From contig JAAMXP010003872.1 in assembly GCA_019693395.1 (NCBI GenBank), forward strand, positions 1 through 29,125: DNA of 29,125 nucleotides, in the 5' to 3' direction. Position 1 is the first letter of the stretch. The number at the start of each line of letters is the position of its first letter. This DNA is from Ettlia oleoabundans. Taxonomy: Eukaryota > Chlorophyta > Chlorophyceae > Chlamydomonadales. This document shows, piece by piece, positions 21,401 through 29,125 of this stretch. The position numbers were made by a program, and so were the translations under genes. Under the pieces are notes generated by a model that saw only the letters and a program-made list of their open reading frames with translations, had not been told where the DNA came from and made no database searches.

Positions 21401-22470
21401 ATCTCCCTTTGCAGGCCAAGGGTGTTGAGTTCGTGCTGCCAACCGATGTGATTGTGGCCGACAAGTTCGCTGCTGACGCCAACACCCAGACCGTGGACGT
21501 CACCGCCATCCCTGATGGCTGGATGGTGAGCGGGGGGGGGGGACGTTCTCTTTTCCACGTTTGATACACTGCACCACTCAAACAGCAGCTGGTTATTGTA
21601 CATTATTTTGCGTTCATAGCCCTGCATCAACCTTAAGTGTTTGCCCCTCTCGGACACACCCCTGACCACCCTTCCCCCGCCTCCCGATCCTGGCTGCAGG
21701 GTCTGGACATCGGCCCCAAGTCCATTGAGCTGCTGAAGGGCGCGCTCAAGGGCGCCAAGACCTGCATCTGGTAGGTGTTACTGATGTTTGGATGTGATTG
21801 GATTGACCTAACAGCGACAATCTCCACAGCTGGCACCGCCGCCCGGCGCCGGTACCTCGTTCCTTGACTTTACCTGGCTTCTTTTTGCTCACTCTTGCAG
21901 GAACGGTCCCATGGGAGTTTTTGAAATGCCAGCCTTTGCGAAAGGCACGCCTGGAACCAAATCATTGCATTTCCTGTCCCTTGCATGTCCTGTATTGCCT
22001 GCCGTATTGCCTGCCAGCGGTCCACTTGGCGCCAGCTGGACTGGAGGTTGCTGCTTAACCATCCATGATGCTTGCTGTTCTTCGGCCGCCTCACAGTATT
22101 ATGAATGCCAGTGCAGGCACCTTCGCCATCGCTGAGGAGCTGGCCGGCATGGACGACTGCATCACCATCATCGGCGGCGGCGACTCCGTGGCGGCGGTGG
22201 AGAAGGCGGGCGTGGCAGACAAGATGAGCCACATCTCTACCGGTGGCGGCGCATCCCTGGAGCTGCTGGAGGGCAAGGTCCTGCCCGGTGAGCACAGGCT
22301 GCTGTGGGGTGCTGGTGCGGGTGCAGAGTGATGCATTGCTGTTCAGCTGGCTGCTTTTCGGAGCTGCAAGTCCAGGTTGCCTGCCTTTCTGACATTATTC
22401 TGACCATTTCACGCGATTCCCTGCAGGTGTGGCTGCGCTGAACGAGGCTGACGTGAAGGTGGCCGCCTGA
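18486..22470 (+). CDS. PGK1: Phosphoglycerate kinase, chloroplast-targeted
   Basis: Calvin-cycle enzyme that phosphorylates 3-phosphoglycerate to 1,3-bisphosphoglycerate with ATP. 470 aa from 13 exons: 18486-18650, 18800-18845, 19030-19091, 19394-19486, 19722-19892, 20215-20422, 20693-20810, 21031-21139, 21415-21525, 21700-21770, 21901-21944, 22117-22287, 22427-22470. The Ala/Arg/Ser-rich first 65 residues or so are a transit peptide. Motifs: [11 protein letters not shown] (PGK signature, 84-94), [49 protein letters not shown] and [13 protein letters not shown]. The mature length of about 400 fits the family. Codons end almost only in C or G, as in highly expressed algal genes. Intron 11 needs a GC donor. 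The symbol is by analogy to Chlamydomonas. Confidence 0.96.
21188..21229 (+). repeat. 21 bp tandem duplication in PGK intron 9
   Basis: Two exact abutting copies of CCTTGATATCTTGCAAGGATA. Each contains the inverted pair CCTTG/CAAGG and so can fold by itself. It lies in the 275 bp intron 21140-21414. Confidence 0.92.
21945..22116 (+). other. GC-AG intron in PGK
   Basis: Exon 11 ends GCGAAAG and the intron begins GCACGC; the acceptor is CCAGTGCAG. Only this junction yields the family sequence [14 protein letters not shown] with G|GC restoring glycine. An upstream acceptor (CTCACAG at 22096) is present but would insert extra residues and has no phase-matched GT donor that keeps the motif. Confidence 0.75.
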
Positions 22471-22502
22471 GCTCAGGAAGCAGCCGGCGGCGCCACACCT
22501 GG

Positions 22503-22521
22503 GCCCCTGTGACACAGGGGC
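22503..22521 (+). other. Hairpin in the PGK 3' UTR
   Basis: GCCCCTGT-GAC-ACAGGGGC forms a perfect 8 bp stem with a 3-base loop, 33 bases past the stop codon. Possible role in mRNA stability; unproven. Confidence 0.6.
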
Positions 22522-22613
22522 ACTGACACCCCATTTTGTGTTTCACTTCTCTGCTGTTGTTACAGTTTTGCCTTGCTACTGCAAATTTCATTGCTGGATT
22601 TCCCTTGACGTGT

Positions 22614-22618
22614 TGTAA
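22614..22618 (+). terminator. TGTAA polyadenylation signal of PGK
   Basis: TGTAA about 145 bases after the PGK stop, the expected position for a chlorophycean poly(A) signal. Confidence 0.75.
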
Positions 22619-22865
22619 GATGCATTGCTGCCAAATGAATGAGAAGTTGGTAGGGATCTCAAGGCAGAGTAAGTGCCGAGTCGGTCACCAGGATTGGGGC
22701 ACGAGAGCATTTGGGGGATTGCTTAGATAAGAAGTTTGGTATGATCTGAACAGGTAGCTCAGGGCTTGAGAGAGAGGTTGAATTGGGCACCAGTAATGGT
22801 GCATGAGACCATTGGGAGTAACACAGAACACACGAAGCATGAATGTGTTGTGAAAAGACTGCACA

Positions 22866-24548
22866 GGGAGCTGAGCGCTTGCGCTTTCTGCTCTGCTTGG
22901 AGGCCACCTTCTTGACCAGCGCCTTCCACAGCCAGTGCCGCTTGCCCCCAGACCCACTTTGCGTGCTGATGCTGGAGGCCTGGCCCCCGCAGGCATCTGC
23001 AATGTCGTCCAAGCCGATTGCCTATGGATTCACAGCATACAGGATCGTGGCAGCTGCGTTGCTCACGTAGAGGCATGGCTTGAAAAAATCGCCAGGCACC
23101 GTCAGCTGGGCCGCCAGCCTGATGGTGGCTTCTGCCGCCGCCTGGCTCAGCTTGCGCCGTGCGCCAGAACTGCCAGCCCGATGTAGGCTGCCTTGAGCGT
23201 GGCGTGGTAGTACGCAACGACCAGATGCAGGCGCTTTGCTAACTTTTTGGCTGCCGGTCCAGCGTGCGAGAACGACAGGCTGTTGCCCCTGCAGACCCAA
23301 CACCCTGGCAGCGGCGTCTCCTGCTATGGCCTCAAGGTGCTGCGCCAGCTTCTCCAGGCTCAGCTGCTGCTGGCTGCCACTGCTGCTGGCAGCCTGGGCA
23401 CGCGCCTCTTCTGCTGCCCGCTCCACAATGCGTTGCACGTCAAGCTTCAGGCCGTGCAGCAGCGACGCCAGCGGCCCCGCATGCGAGGACCGCATGCTCT
23501 CAGCCCAACAGCCCGCTGCCCTTGCAGCCGCCTTGGAGTGGTAATCTGACGGGAACAACAGATTCAGGGCCGTTCCCACCACGACACTCTCTTTCGGGTG
23601 ACAGCGGCCGGCGGTGAAACCGTCATGGTCGGCTGTCAGCGCCATGCTCGCCACACCGCGCACAAACAGCTCTGCCCTGGGCTGTGTCAAGCGGCCCTCC
23701 TCCACCTGCCATGCCAGGGTGCGACAGCTGGTGTCATGGAGCCGGGGCTTGAAGGACCACCAGTCCATCAGCTGGCGGTCATTCTCTTTCAGGCGCTCAG
23801 TGCCGGCTGTGGTGTCCACCTTTGCCAGCGCTCTCAGCAGCGCCACCGACATTGAGGTGTCACCAGCTGCCAGCAGCTGCGCGGCAGCGTCCAGCGCAGG
23901 CTATGCATGCTAGAATCTGGGCCAGACCAGCACTTGGGGAGGGCTGGTGGGCTCGTCCTTGCTGACCGTTTGCAGTACTTCGACAGCCTTTCTGGAGTCA
24001 ATGCCGTCCAAGCTGAGCACTGCTGCTGCAATGCTGCCAGATGAAGGCCTGCTTCCTTTGGCTTCAACATTGCAAGGTACCACTGTCGTGGGTCCAACAA
24101 TCATAGCCATCCAGCACTTCAGGCTCCACCAGGCCCTTCTGCACTGCCTCCTCCAGCAGCCCCCTTGCTGCCGCCGTGCGGTGCTGCAGCTCAGCTGCTG
24201 CCAGCTGTGCTTCCACCTGCTGCGGTGTCGAGGCGGCCCCAAACTTTGCCAGCTGCTTTCACCTGCTGCTATTCAGCATGCTCCGCACGCAGCCATTTTC
24301 AGCGTCCGTCAGCTGGCAGACCTCTGCCACAGTAATGTGCAGCACAATGTTCAGGGTAATAGCCGCCAAGGTGCTTCTGCGGCAGCCTGCCGCGGCTGCA
24401 CCTGTCCTTCAACACCTGTGTCACGCTGGGAATGAGCTGCTGAGGTGCCACCCCGGGCGGCAGGCTGAGCTGGCGCTCAGGCGGCACGCTGCAGGGCCAA
24501 CTCTAGCTGCTCCAGGGTGCGATCCAGCACCCCTTGCTTTGATGCCAG
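22866..24548 (-). pseudogene. Decayed protein-coding gene, family unknown
   Basis: Coding-like minus-strand sequence continues for 1.7 kb but jumps frame repeatedly. In order: LASKQGVLDRTLEQLELALQ (from 24548, after an acceptor), a frame jump to PERQLSLPPGVAPQQLIPSV, another to NIVLHITVAEVCQLTDAENG, then KQLAKFGAASTPQQVEAQLA, a broken stretch near 23900-24050, then a 276-codon open frame (23852-23022) with LDAAAQLLAAGDTSMSVALL just upstream in the same frame and KPRLHDTSCRTLAWQVEEGR within. A +1 jump near 23250 leads to LAKRLHLVVAYYHATLKAAY. The frame then returns and meets an in-frame TAG (about 23027-23029) before GLDDIADACGGQASS and the basic tail KKVASKQSRKRKRSAP. I do not recognise the family. 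Frameshifts from assembly error are possible, but neighbouring genes are clean. Confidence 0.6.
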
Positions 24549-25361
24549 CTGCAGTTGTGCAAGCTGTCACAGCTGTGTTTAGCCGGATTGGGCAAGCTGG
24601 GTTGGGCAAGCTGGGTTCTGCAAGCTATATACGCTGAGGTCCGCACGCATCGCATCAGCCTCATGAGCTGATCAGCTGCACAGGACAATAGGGCATGCAA
24701 GAGTAATTTATAGTGAAAGGTGCCTGGGCATGACGTTGGCAGCTCATGTTGCGCCAGCCAGTGTATAGCGGTTGTATAGCTAGACTTTCAATGCTGGGCT
24801 ACCAAATCAAACTTTTAACGATCTCCCACACCTCCCATACACTCACCGTTAGTGTACAGCAGCAGAGCGCTCCTTGGATGAGCTGGCTGCTGGAAATCAG
24901 GGACGGGTGCTTGATGGTGTGGTTCGTGCCGCCGGCGGTGGCATCCTGCTCTTTGGTTGCTCATTGGCATGCAGCTTGCTGCGCGTCTGTGCAGGTGAAG
25001 TTAGGCTGGCACCCACTGGGCCTGCTTGTTTGGCCAGCAGCTGTGCCATTACCAGGCGAAAGTCGGTCTGCTGCCTAGCCGCTGCTCCGCCTTCATGAAG
25101 CCCTTGCCAGCCTGCCTCGTGTGCTGGCATGCACACTGTCAGGGCTTTAACCGGGCAACTCCGCCTGCCAACGGCCAAACAGACATCAGCTTGGGTGAAT
25201 TGGCAGGACGCCAGCTGTGAACAATGTGTGGATCAGAATGGGGCTGAACAGTGGGGGGAACCAACTCCTGGCCTGTCATGCTGGCACCCGTCCAATGATG
25301 TCGCAGCGTATATGTTTCAGGTCGCACAGTAGTTCGTGACATTCTAGTGCGCTCTTTAGGG
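24549..25361. other. No intact gene; possible 5' remains of the relic and sulfotransferase promoter
   Basis: On the minus strand, coding-like pieces include RQAGKGFMKAEQRLGS, TDFRLVMAQLLAKQAGP and TNHTIKHPSLISSSQLIQGA, each in different frames and cut by stops, so the relic may extend to about 25180. The last 180 bp should hold the sulfotransferase promoter; I see no clear promoter element. Confidence 0.4.
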
Positions 25362-27987
25362 ATGGCGCAGGTTAGGCGGCTCAGCGCAGTTGAACGACTG
25401 GCCTGGGCCTCGCTCCTTTGCGCCACATTGATAGAGGTTTACAAGAGCGGTGGGAGCGCTACATGCAGAATCATTGAGCAGCCGGGGCAAACGCCCGCTG
25501 ATGCAAGCTGCGGCAGTGCACCGCAAGCTTTGGGAAGCTGGCTGTCAACTGGTGTATCGGGTGGCGGCAGCAGCAATAGCACCAGAGAAGCAAGGGTTTG
25601 GGCCGGCTCCCTTGAGCACGGCAGCTCTGATGTTGCCAGCAGGTTGAAGTGGCAACAGGTGGCGGATTTGATGCGTCAGCCTGCGCAGCTGTATGGTCAA
25701 CAAAAGAAGGGTGGCATGCCGGCAGTGTGGCTCAAGCTGCTGGCCCACATGACAAACAAGAATGCCACCCTGCATGGAGTGCCTGAGTTCATGAGCCCGG
25801 CCGTGCTCAAGTGGTTTGCTGCCGCTTACATGTGAGTGGGCATAGCTTGGACTCTGAAACACTTTTTTCTAGAGGTTGCCTGTTGTCGCTCTGCAGTTGC
25901 CACCAACAGCCATTAGTATAACGCTCTGCATTTCATGTACCAAGCACGTCATGAGCTCATTACATTGCGTTCCCTCCACCATCTTGTTTCCTCAGCCACC
26001 TTTCCTGCCGGTGTCGCTGTTAGATCACTCTATGCCCACAATTTCCGCATCGTGCCATCGCAGGTATAACAAGACTGCTGGGCAGAGCAACCGCGGCTTG
26101 CAGTCACCTATACCGCCCTGTCACTTTTACGTGGACCACAAGTACCGCATGTTATACGTGCGGAATACCAAAACAGCCTCCACCAGCATTAGCACCACTC
26201 TGGGCATGAAGGAGAACCCGCGCACTTGCAGGCGAGCCTCTGCCTGACTACTGAGCCTTCAGCCCAAACATCACCTTTCGTAATTGAGTAAGCTGCTCAA
26301 GAATCACGTGCTGGTCATTAACACACCCTTGCTTACGTTGCAGCTGTCATCTGCAACCCGTGCCTGACTTGTGAACTCCTTACTTATTGGCCCGCTGATT
26401 TTTTCTATGATCAACTATATCCTTGCCCTTGTTGGTGCTGTCCGACCCGACACTGTGGTGTGCATGCATGCAGTTTGAGCCAGACTGCGTGCTGGAAGCA
26501 GTGCATAGGCAAGCCAGTGTGCATGGCCTATATTTGGGATGTCAACAAGCTACCAACAATCTGGAGAGATTACACAGGTGATGCCACAGGTGCTTCAGCT
26601 TATGCTGGCAAGGGTGCTGGTGTTGGGTTTGGATCCCACTGACTGTACTGATCAATTCATGCACCCCTGTGGACTGGCGCCTAGGCCCGGCGGTGCTTTC
26701 CTAGCGTTGCACGCTGGGGCTTGCACTTGCCTGTTCAACAGAATATCACGCCAATATGCGTACGACTTGCTGTCCTACCACTTTGCTGAACATGTCTGTT
26801 TAGGTGCTGCTCTCCTGCTTATTGACCTTGTTCCCCAGCCCACATTTTTGCAGTATTTTCGTTTGTGCGTAACCCCTGGGCGCGTGCTGTGAGCAGCTGG
26901 TTGCATATCCAAAAACACGGCATAAAGGAGATGTGTCACCAGCACTTCGCCTCTTTTGCTGAGCTACCCAGTTCATACGGCGCAAAGTGCCTTGGAGACC
27001 CTTTGTGCTGCACGCAAGGCTTTGGCTGGATTCTAGAACACCTGGAGCCGCAGGCGCGTTGCCTGTTTACTGATGATGGGGAGCCAGCAGTGGACTTCAT
27101 TGGTCGTGTGGAGCACATTGACGAGGACATGCAGGTGGGTTGAGGTGAGGATGGGCTTGCTGCACCACCATGGCCTTTGCTCATGACAGCCCTCTGCTCA
27201 TGCTTCAGCACATCTGTGCACCTGCCATGCTGCCCTGCCTGCAGGAACTCTTAAAGCTAGTCAACAGCCGACGGCCCACGGGCACTTCTGCTCTTGCAAT
27301 CGAGTCCCTGCCACATCTCATGGTTGGCGAAGCCCAGGGGAAAAGGTGAGTAGCCTTGATGCACGCAGCATCAGTTTACTTTGGGAAGTAACTTTTGGAA
27401 TTTGAAAACTGCTAAGGCAGAAGCGGGGCAAGGCATGCTCAAGGTTGTACTCCTGTACTGCTGAATCGTGCACCTGTAAATTGTGGTGTTCCCCAAACTG
27501 CTTGGTTTGTGTAGTGAAGAGGATGCCAGTTGGCAGCGGTACGCTGAGATGTACATGAACAACTCAGGTGGGTATGTGTGGTCAGCAACCCTACAGCACA
27601 CTATGGCAAGCTGTATTTTGCATTATGTAGCTCTGTAGCTAAACAATCGTGTTGTTAACAGGGTTGATTAGTGACAACGTTGCGTAAGGCAAGGAGGACT
27701 CGATTGTGGCGAGAATGTTGACGGCTGCAAGCATCTCCCTGCTTGTTCCACGCTTGTTCCGAGCTGCAGCTTTGGAAGATGTATGGACCTATTACCAGGA
27801 AGATTTCCAGAAGCTGCGCTTTCTTGATAATTTACTGACAAAGGGAGGCAGTGGCAAAGATAGGAGCAGTGAAGAAGCAGCAGCATCGATGCGGGTGACA
27901 GAACTCTCAGCAGCACGGGCAGCACCAGCATATGCACCTGCAGGTACAGCAGCAGCAGCACTAACAGATGCAAATGCAACAAGTTGA
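25362..27987 (+). CDS. Carbohydrate sulfotransferase-like type II membrane protein
   Basis: Predicted Golgi enzyme that moves sulfate from PAPS to a glycan. 464 aa from exons 25362-25831, 26064-26231, 26474-26577, 26854-27134, 27245-27345, 27515-27567, 27770-27987, all phase-consistent. An N-terminal anchor (about 14-26, AWASLLCATLIEVY) precedes a Ser/Gly stem. The 5'-phosphosulfate loop is VRNTKTASTSI (189-199) and the 3'-phosphate motif is FSFVRNPWARAVSSW (249-263). Several cysteines in the core (CWKQC, CLGDPLCC) suggest disulfides. The C-terminus DVWTYYQEDFQKLRF matches the usual YY..DF.. ending, followed by an Ala/Ser-rich tail. Intron 2 uses a GC donor. The acceptor glycan cannot be predicted. 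An earlier last-exon acceptor at 27661 would end the protein eight residues later. Confidence 0.85.
26232..26473 (+). other. GC-AG intron in the sulfotransferase gene
   Basis: Exon 2 ends ACTTGCAG and the intron starts GCGAGC, the same CAG|GCGAGC context as in the beta-mannosidase-side donor (ACAG|GCGAGC). The acceptor is GCATGCAG. The junction gives RTCSLSQTACWKQC in frame; no GT donor occurs nearby. Confidence 0.65.
27662..27687 (+). other. Alternative short terminal exon of the sulfotransferase
   Basis: Acceptor GTTGTTAACAG ends at 27661 and is phase-compatible with exon 6. It would add GLISDNVA and a TAA stop, removing the conserved YYQEDFQKL ending. It is less likely than the acceptor at 27769. 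Confidence 0.3.
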
Positions 27988-28440
27988 TGATCAATTGATT
28001 CGGCACAGATCAGCCCGACTGCGGCCTACCAGCGTCGATTTGGGCATCAGGCTGCCAGTTTGTGCTGATCATAAGCATTTTATACCTTTTCTCAGAGCAC
28101 GGCACTTCTTGGCCGTCATCGCAGAAAGAGAAACGCGGCATAGTTAATTTCGTCAAGCTGGCATACGGTCACATCCACTGGCATGCTTTTCGGGACAAAC
28201 CTGAAGCTGACATAGCAACAACACGCACAAATACAGTGCTGGCTATCCCTTTTATAATAGCATACCTAAAGTACCTCGTCAACTTGAATGAAATCGTCTG
28301 CCAAGGAAGTCTGCCAACATTAAATGTCTTCAAGAATGGCACAGCACACGCAACCTCTCCCTTTGCACAGCTGAACAAGCTGCAGAATCAAATGCCGAGA
28401 ATGACTTTGTGACCCACACCCACACCCCCTTTGGAAGCCG
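27988..28440. other. Sulfotransferase 3' flank, no identified gene
   Basis: A 116 aa ORF (28062-28412) is open but matches nothing I know and has no splice or motif support. No TGTAA was found for the sulfotransferase here. It may be part of the adjoining retroelement debris. Confidence 0.4.
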
Positions 28441-28960
28441 ATGGCGACCGGCTTTCCCGCAGCAAACTGCCCGCCGTCCCCAGCCGGGAGTCAGGCGGAG
28501 ACCGAAGCCAATGGGACGCCATGGGCGGTGTCTAATCTGAACAGTGCCCTGCGCACAGCAGTACACGAAAGCACCAAACTGGGCACCAGCAAGATAGGGG
28601 TATATGCATCCGCCACAACCTAGATGTACGCTGGCTTGGAAGGTGACCGGGCACTGGGATCAGAGAGCAATGCCATGTGGCACAGCCAAAACGTCAGCAT
28701 GGGCGCGGTACGTGCCGTGCTGAAGCACAGGACAGGGCAGTTCTGGCAGTTCTGGAATAAGAACCTAGCATACCTCAGAGGTGGTCCTTACCTGCTGGGC
28801 AGACGGGGGCAGGAGCCGGCAACCAACCGCCTCTGCCCACTATGCGGAGAGCAGGACTCCAGTGGCCACACCGTGCTCCACTGCTAGCACACACAAATGC
28901 ATGCCATGCACATCAACACCTATCACCAATACTGCATTGCATTTCATTCGGCATATGCAT
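28441..28960 (+). mobile_element. 3' end of a degenerate non-LTR retrotransposon (LINE ORF2 C-terminus)
   Basis: One reading frame with stops at 28621 (TAG), 28885 (TAG) and several after 28965. It reads SNAMWHSQNVSMGAVRAVLK, then HRTGQFW and LAYLRGGPYLLG, then the zinc-knuckle C-x2-C-x7-H-x4-C (CPLCGEQDSSGHTVLHC, about 28837-28887). This matches the segment downstream of reverse transcriptase in algal LINE-type elements (established pattern). Reverse transcriptase and endonuclease domains are not in the window. The frame beyond 28887 stays faintly coding-like, with stops, toward the right edge, so more of the element may lie outside. Confidence 0.65.
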
Positions 28961-29125
28961 CATGACACCTTGACATACTGTGACTGACTTATAATGCCAC
29001 ATTGACAATCCTGACATATGACCCGAATGCTAACATCATGTTTTACACTGACACATCGGCCTGTGCATCACACGACATGAGCGCATACCACGTCTGCATC
29101 TTGGTGCGTGCATTGGGGAGCATAT

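Noticed and set aside
21901..22116. PGK exon 11 extended to a later GT donor with the acceptor at 22096
   Set aside because: It would insert non-conserved residues between FAKG and TFAIAEEL; the GC-AG junction reproduces the family sequence exactly.
28062..28412. 116-codon ORF after the sulfotransferase
   Set aside because: No recognisable domain and no gene signals; could be retroelement debris.
29020..29080. FYTDTSA-like phrase resembling an RNase H start near the right edge
   Set aside because: Too short, lacks the conserved glycine, sits after several stops and is cut by the window end.
1..29125. Biosynthetic or defence gene cluster
   Set aside because: The genes have unrelated housekeeping roles, their own promoters and mixed strands; nothing links them into one system.

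Overview
This is nuclear DNA of a green alga, most likely a chlorophycean; that placement is inferred. The signs are a GC-rich sequence, C/G-ending codons, densely split genes with about 50 short GT-AG introns ending in TGCAG, TGTAA polyadenylation signals, plant-type plastid transit peptides, and plant-type versions of PGK, IGPD and a CAQQ-tailed DnaJ. There are no bacterial operons, CRISPR arrays, RNA genes or phage features. I rebuilt the gene models by hand from splice sites, conserved motifs and phase. In every complete model the exon lengths and intron phases close exactly.

Left part, all on the minus strand and head to tail: the 5' part of a secreted GH2 beta-mannosidase (1-1480, running off the left edge); a membrane-anchored exonuclease/endonuclease/phosphatase (EEP, CCR4/nocturnin-like) enzyme (1795-4413) with a (GATG)31 microsatellite in an intron; an unassigned four-helix membrane protein ending in an NPF motif (5179-6696); and the nucleolar 60S assembly factor RRP15 (7202-9058). 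RRP15 is divergent from the next gene across a 281 bp gap.

Middle part: plastid imidazoleglycerol-phosphate dehydratase of histidine synthesis (9340-11694, +), a farnesylated type I DnaJ/Hsp40 (12616-16813, +), a small unrecognised membrane-protein gene on the minus strand (17825 to about 18191, 5' end unresolved), and chloroplast phosphoglycerate kinase (18486-22470, +).

Right part: a decayed minus-strand coding relic with frameshifts and a stop (about 22866-24548, perhaps to 25180), an intact Golgi-type carbohydrate sulfotransferase (25362-27987, +), and the stop-riddled 3' end of a non-LTR retrotransposon with its C-x2-C-x7-H-x4-C knuckle (about 28441-28960).

The genes are mostly unrelated housekeeping functions and do not form a cluster. 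The points that most deserve a second look are three GC-AG introns, the unassigned membrane-protein gene between DnaJ and PGK, an apparent alternative C-terminal exon in the four-helix protein, duplicated 5' splice sites made by a 34 bp tandem repeat, and the relic region. I see no convincing undescribed multi-gene system.
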